Assembly: GCA_021030915.1 (NCBI GenBank)
Contig: JAGEMR010000008.1
Location: forward strand, 372,501 to 436,500
Source: Astrothelium macrocarpum
Taxonomy: Eukaryota > Ascomycota > Dothideomycetes > Trypetheliales > Trypetheliaceae
Reading direction: 5' to 3'
Length of the DNA: 64,000 nucleotides
Every line of letters starts with the position of its first letter. The first letter of the stretch is position 1. The translations under genes and the position numbers were made by a program. The notes beneath the pieces were generated by a model. That model saw only the letters and a program-made list of their open reading frames with translations. It was not told where the DNA came from and did not search any database. Positions 10,980 through 22,367 of the stretch are shown here, piece by piece.

Positions 10980-11420
10980 AGCCTTCTCCAGCTGCTCTTC
11001 TCCGGCGGTTCTGTTTTAACTGCTCTACTATAAACTAGCTGATCTTCTCTAGACATCTTGTTCTAGCTGTTCTGCTCCAACTTCAATTATAACTTTCCAA
11101 CTACTCTGCTCTGGTAGTTCGCTTCGAACTGCTCTACTCCAGCTGCTCTGCTCTACTCCAGCTACTCTGTTTCAGCTACTCCACTTCATCTGCTCTTCTC
11201 CAGATATTCAAGCCCAACTGTTCAACTATAGCTATACCTTTTCAGCCATTCCGTATTAGCTATGCTACACCAGATGCTCTATTTTCACTGTTCTACCAAC
11301 ACTTTCAGTTGTGCCTCTCTCTCTTCAACTGCTTTGCTCCAGCCATTCCACTCCAGCGTCTCTGTATCCAACTTCAGCCATGCCTGTGCAGCTACTTTGC
11401 TCTACTCCGCCTGTTTTCTC
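10980..11420 (+). repeat. CAGCTRCTCTRCTC degenerate short-unit array
   Basis: Dozens of imperfect 12-16-nt units such as CTCCAGCTGCTCTGCTCTACTCCAGCTACTCTG follow each other (shown here only in part: CCAGCTGCTCTGCT). Open frames in this stretch are low-complexity Ser/Leu/Gln artefacts. The reverse complement (AGAGCAGCTGGA) recurs three times at 12165-12255. Confidence 0.65.
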
Positions 11421-12330
11421 GGTGTTATCCAGACTACAGGGTCTTGCTCAACCATTGACTTTGTCTCATGGAAGCCTTTCTACAATTCCCAAATTTCTCA
11501 TTTATTGTTCCGCAGAGGCTTACAGTCGCGCCCAGCAACCTTCATCACCGTAGTGCATATCGTAAGAGCATCGCGTGCATATGTGCATAGTATTTCTTAT
11601 CGTGGGCTCATCTGAAAATGATATGTATGGTGTATTTTGCCGCCAACAATGCCATCACCTCGGCACAACTACCACGCACAACGCATGTGTGGTCGTACTA
11701 ATAGCAGATGGTGATGGCGACACACGGATGAATCCTAGAGAAAGGGCTGACTGGCGCTGTTGCGGTGTGGAAGGACGAGGAAGAGGATGGAAAAACCGCC
11801 GAAGCCTGATGAACTGTTAATTTCAGAAGATCATTAAGGCTGGTAGTTAGATGGCGGGATTTATCCCGAGTCTTTTGACTCATATTAAACGGTGCTGGCT
11901 AGACAGTTGGGTATAGGCTTCCGGCTCGAACTTTGACGTCCTGTATCGGGCCATAGCTACCAGAGCACCTCAAGAAATCCGGCGTCATACTCATTTGCTT
12001 CGTGTACGCTTATTCCAGCACTGAACAAGAGCCGATACGCATAAAAGTCTTTGTGCGGTTCTCCAGAAGTTTGACCATTTCCTCCACAATCATGAATTGG
12101 GCTAGACCCCATGGAAAAAGCCGTTTTACACTAGTATCTCTCCTTTGGATATAGGGGAATAACCGGGCAGAGCAGCTGGAATTGAATCTTTGAAATAGAG
12201 CAGCCGGAGAAAGGCAGGTGTAGGGGAACGATCGGAACAGAGCAGCTGGAGAAAAGACCAACAGAAAGGAACCCCACGCCCAGGGTCAGATGACTAAGTC
12301 ACCCTCGCCTTCTGGCCCCCATATTCCGTC

Positions 12331-12567
12331 GCCACCAGCGGGTGTAATAAAATACATCACCCGCGACCGCGAGAGATAACTCGCCGTACATATTTTAGGG
12401 AGGTCTTCAGCAATACTAATCAAGAGAACATTCAAAGTCGTTTCTCAGCGGAGTTTATTTGTGATCTTTGATTGCTTCGGATTAGCTGGGATCGTCTCTG
12501 AGAGGTTTCGACGAATTACATCTCTTGCAATTGGTGTCGACATTTTTTATTACAACCCCTGGCGTCG
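12331..12567. mobile_element. MITE-like element, copy 1
   Basis: The outer inverted repeat is CACCAGCGGGTGTAATAAAA at the left and TTTTATTACAACCCCTGGCG at the right (imperfect). An inner inverted repeat is GAGATAACTCGCCG (12373-12386) against ACGAATTACATCTC (12511-12524). The length is about 235 bp with no coding capacity. The inner repeat and the CCCCTGGCG end recur in copy 2 at 16111-16314, and the left end recurs at about 15011-15095, so this is a dispersed family. Confidence 0.6.
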
Positions 12568-13128
12568 CTTGCTACGGAAATGAGGTCAGCGGCGTCAACT
12601 ATGGAAGCAAGATAGATTAAACTTGTAAGAACTAACAAGTAGCTTCAATCTCTAATCGTGGCAAAACAGTGCTCTGCTATGACTGTCGCTATGACATATC
12701 CTCGTGTGATTTGCTATTTCAATCATTCACTCCACCGCCGAGTTGATGAAAGATGAATAAGCAGAGTAGAGTATCCACGCCTCCATTTCTGTATCCATTT
12801 GGCTATGGATTCTAAAAATTGGACATATCGGTAAATATACCTATGAAAAAATGACAGATTTGTTCATTACAAAGACGGAAAGGACACTGGAGATGGCCAT
12901 TAGGGCGAAAAGAGGTGGATCAGCATGCGCTATTTTCTCTTCAATCTACCCCTCAACTGCACTCAATGGCAGCAGGTCTTAAAGGTGTGCATAAAACCCC
13001 TAATGCATAATTAAACTCGGTGCTTGGTTCTATTCATCTCGGATTTTGCGAGATCCACACAGGTCATTCTCGTTGGACTAATATTGGTGCCTGAGCTTCG
13101 ACTTCAACACGACAATATAGTCGGAGAT

Positions 13129-14463
13129 ATGGCAGCCCAGAACGGAAGCTTCCAAATTCCAAAAACATACAAGGCAGTTGTGTACGACAATCCTGGCACA
13201 ATCAGCACCAAAGTCGTCGAGCTAGAAACCCCAAACCCTGGTCATGGACAAGTCCTTGTGCGACTGTAGGTTTTCATCTTCAAAGGTAGAACAATGACCA
13301 ACGCTCTGACATATAGGCTAGAACTCACTCAGGGTGAGCGTAACAGAGAGTTGTAACACCTCCAATTACCTAATCTGCAGTAGTGTTTGCCATACCGACT
13401 TAGCCGTCATGGTTAGCACCCATTTCTATCCCCTACTAAGTTTGGCTGATGCTAATTTAGTAACAGGAGGGTTCCTGGACCAAAACACTTGGTCTACCTC
13501 TTGGAAATCCAGGTCAAATTGGTGGTCATGAAGGTGTCGGTGTAATCCACAAGATGGGTGCGGGAACCGAAAGTGCTCCTGTCAAATTAGGCGATCGCGT
13601 GGGTGTCAGGTTGACAACATCCGTCTGTGGGTCTTGCGGTACGATCACCAACGCCGGATAAGTTGCCATGTGGGTTAGACTGCTGACATTAAACGAAACA
13701 CGAAGATAAATGTCTCTCTGGTCTCGAAACGAGATGTCCCGCACGTAAATCTGGCGGGATGAAAGAACCTGGGACATTCCAGCAATATGTTGTGAGCTCC
13801 GCTTTCTACGTAACTCCAATCCCAGACGAACTTGACTCCGCACTGGCTGCACCGATGTTATGCGCAGGAATTACAGTCTATACCGCGTTAAAGCGCAGCG
13901 ATGCCCAACCGGGCCAGTGGGTCATCATATCTGGTGCTGGGGGTGGCCTGGGGCATATTGCCTGTCAGCTCGGTTCTCGCGGCATGTCTTTTAGGATCAT
14001 CGGTGTGGACCATGGAAGTAAAGAGGCTCTTGTACGCGAAAGTGGCGCCGAGGAATTCATTGATGTGACGAAATTTGATGACAAGACGATTGTAGAGGAG
14101 GTCCGAAGGCTAACCAGAGGCAGAGGTGCTAATGCAGCCATCTCATGTACTGGTAACAACCGTGCATACGCGCAAGCGCTTGCGATGTTGGCAGATGGCG
14201 GAACGCTGATTTGTGCCGGCGTTCCTGAAGGTCAGCCAGCAGAGATTCAAGGGGCTCTTCCTTCAAATCTTATCTCCAGGTGTTTGACCATCAGAGGAGT
14301 GAGCATGGGAAATAAGAGGGACGCCATAGACATTCTGGACTTTGCTGCAAGAGGAGTGGTAAAGACCCATAATCGAATAGAGAAAATGGAGAATTTGACA
14401 CAGGTCTTCGAAGACATGTCTAAGCAAAAGCTTATGGGTAGAGTGGTACTGGACTTACAGTAG
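13129..14463 (+). CDS. Zinc-dependent alcohol dehydrogenase, yeast Adh1 type
   Basis: Medium-chain NAD-dependent alcohol dehydrogenase interconverting ethanol (or other primary alcohols) and aldehydes in the cytosol. Five exons give 368 residues: 13129-13265, 13322-13333 (12 nt), 13384-13411, 13467-13638, 13706-14463. Catalytic zinc ligands are visible in GVCHTDLAV and GGHEGVG, with the third Cys in PMLCAGITVYTAL. The four structural-zinc cysteines sit in CGSCDKCLSGLETRC. The Rossmann motif is ISGAGGGLGHIACQLG, followed by an acidic/His residue pair (GVDHGS) at the NAD ribose site. Exon joins were chosen because each restores these motifs in frame. The start MAAQNGSF is the first ATG in frame with exon 1. 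All key residues are present. Confidence 0.9.
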
Positions 14464-15674
14464 CGAATGCTTCAAGAATGGCTCCTTGAAAAATAGCAGA
14501 AAAAATCTAGCAAGACCTTGTCAGCTGTCTGTCTCTCATCTTCGGACTTCAATACCGAAATTCTTATACAATTATCCGCAAGACAAGATAATTCTAGCTC
14601 TTTGATTCGTTTGATGAAAATTGAATTGAGAGAGATCTGCATATTCTGTCAAAAAGAAAATATGCCCTTGCAATTGACTTGTGGATCCCTTAATGGGGAA
14701 ATGATCACCAGTGCAGAGGCGAGCCTACACGCTCTCGGAGGCTCCACCATGAGCGAAAAAAGGAGCACATACCAGAACATGTTGGTTGAGATACGGCCGA
14801 GACATTGGCGTAATTTGATCATTACAGTCCTAGCCTCACATTTAAAGCAGTTACGACTCGCGTAACTCTCAAGCAGAGGTAAGCAATGTCAGACGTAGGT
14901 GCGACTTTGCGCCGAAAGCGTTCACCACCTGATTTGATAATAGAATAAGCCTGCTACCTCAGAATAGCTACAATCAAAGGATTCTTCTTCGCAATGATTT
15001 TCAAGCTACAACACCACCGGGAGTTGGGGTGAGAAATGTCTCTCACGACCGTGAGATATAATTCGGCGGTTCCCTCGTTGCGAGATTCTTACCAATAACA
15101 ACGGAAAAGCTTAAAAAATATTTTGCAACAAGTTGTTTATAGATTTCCTATAACTTGTGATTGTCTAAAATAGTATTAAGTCTTTCTTATGGGGTGCATA
15201 GTGCATTAAATCTTTCGCGGTCGCAGATGACATTTCTAACCGCAAACCCTGATGGCACGAGGAACGAGCTTGGTGGGTTAGGTGGAGAAGAGCGAGGCAA
15301 GCAGATGACCGAGCGAATACCAGAGTTTGAGATTACTGAATAAGCACATATGATGCGTTAGTCGAATGAATCCAGAAGAAAAGATTATGTGGTGGGCTCG
15401 GGCAATATATTAGCTTGGAAAAACCCACGTTACGCGAGTCAGTCCCATCAAGAGAAACGAGTCATTCGACGAATGAGAAACAACACGTTAGTAGCTGCTC
15501 CAACCTTATTCTCCACGCTAACCGTGCCGTTCATGCTGCCCTTGTCTGTGGAAATCAGCCATGGATACTCCTGGATCCGTCTTACGGACGTCGTGCTTCA
15601 GTTTCGCGGTAAATAAATTCCGCTGAATCTATCAGTGCCAACAATCCCCAAGCAGAACGTTTGCTCTAATCAAC
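14464..15674. other. ADH-SDR intergenic region with element fragment
   Basis: No gene recognised; a 115-codon open frame at 14518-14865 shows no motif. A partial copy of the inverted-repeat element lies at about 15011-15095 (CACGACCGTGAGATATAATTCGGCG resembles copy 1 at 12361-12386). The last part is the likely promoter of the downstream SDR gene, which is transcribed in the same direction as the ADH. Confidence 0.5.
15011..15095 (+). mobile_element. MITE-like element, partial copy 3
   Basis: The left end of the family described at 12331-12567: ACCACCGGGAGTTGGGG, then CACGACCGTGAGATATAATTCGGCG, then GATTCTTACCA, which is shared with the SDR-intron copy. No matching right end was found within about 300 nt, so it is a truncated or heavily diverged copy. 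Confidence 0.45.
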
Positions 15675-17217
15675 ATGGCTCAAAAACCGGAAATTACGAC
15701 ATCAACGGCACCGCATGGAAATAGCAAGATGTGGCCGAGGACCCAGCCAGTGGACTTTAGTAAGGCGCTGGTCACTTCTGACCTAAAAGACCTCAGTGCA
15801 ATCGTCACTGGCGGGGCAAGTGGAATAGGTGCGGTGCAAGACGTCGCAATATGGTCACTATTATTGCGTCGCTAAATCGTCACAGGAGCGGGTATGGTAG
15901 CGGCGTTGGCTGAAGCTGGGTAGGAAATTCACACCCAAAGTCCGTTCAGCGTGGACAGCCCGTCTCATACAAAGACTTTTAGCGTGTATGTTACAAGCGC
16001 AGACATGGATGAGAATGGACAGGAGCTCGTCGACCAACTGAAGAGCAAGGGTTTGGCGTAAGTGCAATCAATCCATTCTCCCAGCCTCAGTCACATAGCT
16101 TTTTCTTGTTTATTGTAAGAGATATAATTCGCCGCATGCCTTTCAGGGAGGACTTCTTACCAGCTCGAGCGATCAAAAACCAGAAATAATCTATTGAGAA
16201 ATAATTTCCAAGGTTTTCTCGTTTATTATCGTTGTTGAGGGCCTCTCCGCACGGCGTGCGGCGAATTCTATTTCTCCCTGTCGCATTCAACACTTCTTGC
16301 TGTAACCCCTGGCGCTTCTGAATCTGTCATTGACAAGTAAAAAGCGTTCAATTTGTCAAAACCGACGTTCTTTCCTGGTCATCACTTGTGTCTGCATTCC
16401 GAGCATCAGTTGACTTTGCACCACGCAAAACCCTGGACATTGTCATCACCGCAGCTGGTCTCATTTCCAACTCCATTGTAGATTGGCTCGCGGAAACTCC
16501 AATCGATACCTCAGACGCAAATCTTAAACCATTCGGCTCAAAAACACTAGAAGTCAATCTCCTAGGAACTTGGTATTCCACTCAACTTGCTCTACATTTT
16601 TTCCGCTTTCCTGATGCTGGAGATGCCAAGACCACAAAAGTGCGCACTAAGCAAATCATTCTCATTTCGAGTGCAGCAGGATATGGCAATTACGATGCTC
16701 ATTGTGATTATGCCATGTCCAAAACAGGAGTTCGAGGGTTATTCTACGCTTTACGTCGATGTACCGGCATTCTAGGTCATGGAGAGATTGATGGCGCACC
16801 TCTATTCCGAACAAATCTCATCGCACCTTGGTTCGTGCGCACAAATATGATCTCGCCCTATATGCAGACACTCAATCAACTTGGCATGCATGTAGCGGAG
16901 GTCTCTGACGCGGTTGACGCAATACTGCGATGCTTGACAGATGAGAGCGTATCTGGTATGTTCGGACTTCATCACAAGTCTCACATTAGCTGGAGCCAGT
17001 GACTACGAGAATCTTCGCTAACTTTGAGTTAGGGCGAGCTATAATGGTTGCACCGGGAGGCAAAGATGGTAATAACTTTGACATCTGCGACGAGCTGGAT
17101 CAAGGCTTCGGGGGATTTGAGATGATGAAAAGAGTAAAGTCAGGAGTTCTTCAGAGTGACCTTCTTGAAAAGATGGGTGGAAAGCCTGACGACGCACCAA
17201 AGTGGACAGATAGCTAA
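15675..17217 (+). CDS. Short-chain dehydrogenase/reductase (SDR), classical type
   Basis: NAD(P)-dependent oxidoreductase resembling fungal 15-hydroxyprostaglandin-dehydrogenase-like SDRs; the substrate is unknown. Five exons give 352 residues: 15675-15828, 15886-15919, 15983-16057, 16345-16955, 17033-17217. The cofactor motif TGGASGIGAG lies near residue 47 and is completed across the first intron. The adenine-site acidic pair DMDENG follows beta-strand 2, suggesting NAD. VITAAGLIS replaces NNAG, and the catalytic residues are ISSAAGYG (Ser) and YAMSK (Tyr, Lys). The N-terminal extension of about 40 residues is longer than usual. The third intron is 287 nt, whereas the others are 57-77 nt, because it carries a repeat element. 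It lies in tandem 1.2 kb after the ADH, but nothing shows shared regulation. Confidence 0.88.
16111..16314. mobile_element. MITE-like element, copy 2, inside an SDR intron
   Basis: The inner inverted repeats GAGATATAATTCGCCGCATGCC (here 16119-16140) and GGCGTGCGGCGAATTC..TTTCTC (16253-16276) are clear reverse complements with a 2-nt indel. TGCTGTAACCCCTGGCG lies about 30 nt further right, as in copy 1. It sits wholly within intron 3 (16058-16344) of the SDR gene, leaving the splice sites intact. Confidence 0.65.
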
Positions 17218-20200
17218 GAAGCCGGGATATGCAATGTCTATCACGTAGCATCAGATAGTGATGACTTCCCACTGCTTTCATCACATTTAAAATCGTAAAT
17301 GCCATGGGACTGATTTCCAATCGCAACATGAACGACAGAGCTTTTCTGCAAGGACTGGTGATATGCACCGCGCTTCTCTTGTTTTCCTCCTCTTGGAGAC
17401 TTGAAGAATTGCATTCCCATGGTATGGTGAATCGTCCCGCTAATCATGGTAGTCCACATGTACCCTTTTTTTGGTGGTACTCGTGTCAGGCGCGATAACC
17501 ATCTTCGCTGAGACAGGGTCCCAAAATCCAAATGCTATCGCCATGATGGAGTCATGAAAGAGCTCGTCGCCATTCTTAAGATATTTTTGTATCCATGTCA
17601 TTACCAAAAACATGGCTATGTCTATGACCGCGCCCCTTGACCAAGACCAAACCCATGACAATGGGAATAGCAATGAGCGTCATTCAGTACGCTTCGTCTG
17701 CATTTAATTTTCCTGCAATTATTGACCCAGAAGATACCTGATTTAGCTTTTTGCTACTACATAGGTCAACCCTTATTAAGGGTTTGCGTGTTGACAATCG
17801 GCCTGAGAATGCGAGCTGATACTTCTCATTCAAAAGGCGATATTTCTTGATGTTTATACGGGCATGTGCTGGTTCAAAAGAAGCGACAACGACAGGGAAA
17901 AGAAGGCCTTTTCTAGCATGATCGAGACCGCATCTGCAAACAGTCGAAAGCCAAGAACGGCTTGTTTAAGCAACGGACTTCTCGTTGTGCCGAGTAATGG
18001 TCCTTCTTGTATGTTTGGGACATGCAAGAGATCGAGACCTTGTCAGTCTCTGTTGCCATATCTCAGCAGACCGCAATGGGCCCGGACTGGAAATTAGAGC
18101 CTAGAACTCGAGCCCCACAGATATCCGGCTTGATTCAGACCGCACAAATGAGTTCTACAGGTCCATAAATGTACGAGGTCTTTTCGGTGCTGGAACGTAT
18201 AAAGAGTCAGACGTGACAGGCCGAACGTATGACAGGGAGGAATTCCCCAAACAACCTAAGCCTCCTCTCAGAAGACGGAAGAAAAGCACGAGTGTTAGAA
18301 GGCTTTGGGCCAAAAACTCTTTTGAACAACGGCTTGGACTTCTCTAGACCACGGTTAGAATACCAAGTCCCAATGTGCAACTGATTCGTGTCTTGCGAGA
18401 TTCGTCGTAGTGATGAGAAGTCCGAGAGAAGCCGCTGTACAGTCTTTTAGTTCGACCATCAAGATTTGGGTAGTGTAATAATAAAAACTTTTTTGCCATC
18501 AAAATGGAAAAGGTTTTGGGAAATTGGAATTGCTCGTGATGAGATCCAGTATGTGACGAGGCCTCATTGCGTGCCGTGCAATGGCAGGTACCGGTACCGC
18601 GACTCATCCGAACGCACAGGATGCATCTTTCCAGATCGTCGAAAACTGTAGCTGCGTGAATTGGAACCGAATTGGGGGAATTTTCTAAACTGCGTAATGA
18701 TCGACGTTATCTCCGTGGTGGTGCCTCTGTCATTTCAGAGCCACAGGACGATGTCTACGTTCCTTAGCCGTGTCAAGCCCTCGAACAACCGATCATAGAA
18801 AGGTCCTGTTCCACAAACAACGCCATGATTTAATCTTGCTGGGCCGACACTAAGCCTCCGCCACATGGCTACATCAAATTCGCATGATTCCGTCCCCTAT
18901 AACCGAGCTGGTTCGGAGCACTTTAGCAGTAGGATCGCTTCGTCGTAGGAAACTGAAAGATAGCGAATTTTTTCGCATACGGCACGACACCCATTCTGCT
19001 CCTTTAATTGTAATATTCAAGAAATCCGCGCCTCTCTAAGAAAGCTATTGATTCATGGCCAGTTCGACGGTAGCCAACACTATAAGATACGATGATACCT
19101 GTCGCGACGTTAGAATAGATGACGTACCAGTAGAATGCCAGGATAATCCGTATAGTTAGTATGTCGTGCTCTCCATCTCTTGTCCAGATCTTATCCCGAG
19201 AGGGATCAGAGCTCAGTGCAACGATTCAGAACAGTCACCTTCGTTGAACTTACAACAAATCAGACCCTGTCTGTCGTTCTATCCAATCACCCATCTTTTT
19301 CAGTCGTCTCACAGATCTCTACGGAGACGTGCCGATCCGGAAGCGATCCCACTCTGTGGACCTTTTCTAGTTCCGAGGAAGCATTGTAAGCATCAAAGCT
19401 TGATCATCCAACCGATATCCATCTGCTCTGCATATATACTGTGCAGCGGTAAATACTTATTGAGCCCAACGTTTCGGGAGAAAGTTATTATGCCTCGCCA
19501 ATAGACAAAGCAGTTCTGACACAATGGGGCATCTCCAGGGACAACGAAGTGGGACATGGACGGGGCGTTGCGATGAAAAGAACAACTCGGGCGGTTATCG
19601 AGGCGAAGAGAAGGCTGTCACACCATCTGAGATGGTAGGAATTGGTGTTCAAGCGGTTACTGCGGATGCCTTGTGTATGGCCTTTTTGAGGAGTCGTTGT
19701 GTAACTAGTCTACGCTATTCCTAATTTGTGTCAGCTAACGGGACGTTCAATACGCCGCCATCACCCGTCTAACAAACCAGAGTAGATTTTCTTCCAAGAG
19801 GTCAATTTAGTAACTCAACTTGTACACCTTCGGTTTAGCGCGTTGACGATGTGCATTGGTAAACCTTAACCCACATAAGCTCTCCGGTCGTCTGTTCGGT
19901 CAATCTATCCACGATCCATGGAATAAGGAGTCGAAGAATTCTTAGACATACCGAGCACAGGTCGGTACCTAGTTATTATTGAGTTTACGAAATCCAAAGG
20001 TACATTGGAGATGTATATTCCGGTCCAGTAAATGGTTTCTGAAACATCTAATCTCAGAAGCAATGCTTTCCAGAAGCCACTTAATTCCCTGCTCCATAGC
20101 TAATGGAACTATACGCCTCTCGCAGCCAACGGGCATCAGATTTTCGAGTGTCAAACCGAGACGATCATACGCTGATTTCGTTTCTATGTCGTGCTTCGAA

Positions 20201-21011
20201 TACTAGGGATAGAAAGCTAAAATAACAAAACTACAAATATTGATACAGCCGAGCCGCACAACGCCATTCGTGCATCCTGACAATTTCAAATACCTTTTTG
20301 GACGATTCCTAGATCAACATGAAGGTTCAGCGATCATGATATTCGCGTTACGCTTTAGGGATTAGCTCCCGCTTTCGAGCTCGGACCACAGGGATGATTT
20401 TAAATGAGAGATGATGACATGCAACTTAAATTCCGGCCCCCCGGTCTTCAATTACTTGCCGCGGATCAGCGAAACGTGCAAGTTTTCATCTTAAATTTTC
20501 CACTACAGTGGGGGCAACCCCCAAAGACCAAGGGTTTGGAACATTGTTTGCAGTATTTTGAGAACTCAAGGGTGTGGTAAACGTGTTTAATGTGTGTCTG
20601 CTAACATCCTCTCAACATTATCAGTTGATAGGGTTACGTCAGTGTTCCCAGTCTCAACGCGATAAAATCTGCCAGGGAGCGTCATCGCTCGACACACTAG
20701 ATCATATCCTAGCATTAGAGGATCTCTGTTCCTGACTATTAGACAACATGGCGTGCATCTACCACCGATTTACCGAGCCCGATCAGCCAACGGTTTCTCG
20801 ACCGGAAATATACGCCATCGACTCATTTCCCGTTTCTTCATCAGAGATTAGCATCATGACGATGAAATTAGACATCCTAAAACTCTAGTGCTCGAAGCAT
20901 TTATAATATGAGTTTCCTCGCCAAGCTTTGTTATTTGAATGGTCATCGCCCCAAATCTACTGGTGGCTCCTTAAACCTACTACGATCCTGTCCCCTCGAG
21001 CCAGATCCGCC
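17218..21011. other. 3.8-kb region without recognisable genes
   Basis: Only short open frames are present (up to 112 codons at 19166-19504) and none carries a motif I know. The minus-strand frames at 17241-17673 read like protein for short runs, but they change frame and show no family signature, so a decayed gene is possible. I see no tandem repeat of note. The last 100-150 nt before 21012 should hold the promoter of the alpha/beta hydrolase. Confidence 0.5.
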
Positions 21012-22367
21012 ATGGCCATTCTCAAGTTTCTCGCGTTCCTTGCTGTTACCCTCGATATTGCCGTGGCGCGTAAATGCCAAAATGTGACTGTACCAATTAG
21101 CATTTCAGCTCGAAATGGTGTTTTCAATCTCAAAGCCCCGTCGTCTAATATCGATGTAACAAATTTCATCCTCAATGACACGCAACAAGGCCACAATTTC
21201 ACTCAAGAGATCCTCGCTGGCGTATGTCCGGTAATTAGTGCTTGTTCAAGACTCCAACACTAACAAAATCTAGTATGACACTGTCTCCGGCCACTACGAA
21301 CTTGAAGCCACATATTGTGCGCCTGATTCTGGGCACGGAGAAGTTGTACAGATTCTTACACACGGAATCGGGTTCGATAGAAGGTACGTATGGCAAACCT
21401 ACATTCTCAAACCTTGTTCCTTCCCTTCAACGCCGCTCAAGGATAGTAATTGGGTTAGAACTTAACTGAGAATGACACATGCAGTTACTGGGATCTGTCA
21501 TACAACAACTACAACTATAGCTATGTCGAAACGGCGGTGGACCAATACAACTTTTCGACAGTCGCTTGGGACCGCCTAGGTATTGGCATGTCTTCACACG
21601 GTGATCCTATCTCAGTCATCCAGCAGCCTCTTGAAGAAGCCGCCCTCTACGCTCTTACCAATATTACTCGCGAGGGTCAACTTCCTGGTATCGACGCCAA
21701 ATTCTCCAAGGTCGTCCACGTCGGACATTCCTTTGGTTCGCAGCTGAGCTACGGTTTAACACGGGACTACCCCTCGGCATCTGACGGTCTCGTCTTGACC
21801 GGCTTCAGCCAGAACTCAACCTTTCTCGCGTATTTTGCCCTCGGTGCCAATTGGGTAAAGGCAAATAACATATCCCGTTTGTCAGCGTACGCAGACGGAT
21901 ACCTGGCAGCCGGCGATGCATCGGGCGTACAGACAAACTTCTTCGCGCCGAATGATTTCGATCCGAATATCCTCAGCTTGGCATTTGATACTCAGGAGCC
22001 CGTGACTGTGGGTGAGCTTTTAACGATTGGGGCTACTGGTGTGAATCATTTCACCGGGCCAGTGATTGTCATTACTGGAGGTACGTGCTTTCCGTTCTAA
22101 TCCTGGGTCATAGCATACATAACCGCGGAACTAAGATACTAATTACCACTATTAGAGCGTGATATTCCCTTTTGTGGGGGTGATTGCCTTTTGACAGGAG
22201 ATCCTGCGCTTCCAAACATCCCGGATGATGTTGCTCAAAACTTTCCAGATGCAAGTGTCTTCAAGACCTTCATCGTTCCCCTTTCTGGGCATGGTCTCAA
22301 CCTAGAGTACTCTCATGAGGTTACGTATAATACTGCTCAACAGTTTCTTGTCGAAAATGGTCTGTAG
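21012..22367 (+). CDS. Secreted alpha/beta hydrolase
   Basis: Probable secreted esterase/lipase-like enzyme of unknown substrate, 375 residues in four exons: 21012-21221, 21274-21383, 21485-22080, 22156-22367. The ATG at 21012 gives a clean signal peptide (MAILKFLAFLAVTLDIAVA, then RKC); an in-frame ATG at 20928 would hide it, so I chose the inner one. The oxyanion region is ILTHGIGFDRSYWD, the nucleophile elbow VGHSFGSQ (Ser) and the C-terminal catalytic His PLSGHGLNLEY. Numerous N-x-S/T sites suggest glycosylation. The pair of Cys in IPFCGGDCLL may form a disulfide. The last intron (22081-22155) interrupts the strand just before the acidic-residue region. It lies isolated between two non-coding stretches. 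Confidence 0.85.

Larger units (their letters stand above)
10556..13128. other. 2.6-kb non-coding region with low-complexity arrays
   Basis: No gene recognised. It holds a CT-rich degenerate array (10980-11420), its reverse-sense relatives near 12150-12255 and one copy of an inverted-repeat element (12331-12567). The last several hundred bases presumably include the promoter of the alcohol dehydrogenase; an AT-rich stretch with CATAAAA lies near 12991. Confidence 0.5.

Noticed and set aside
11262..11615. 117-codon frame over the CT-rich array
   Set aside because: Low-complexity translation of the CAGCTRCTC repeat; not a protein.
13084..17217. ADH-SDR neighbourhood as a secondary-metabolite cluster
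   Set aside because: No polyketide synthase, peptide synthetase, terpene cyclase, P450 or cluster regulator is present in the window.
17241..17673. Minus-strand frames considered as a transposase remnant
   Set aside because: No DDE/DDD or reverse-transcriptase motif could be identified; kept only as an unexplained region.
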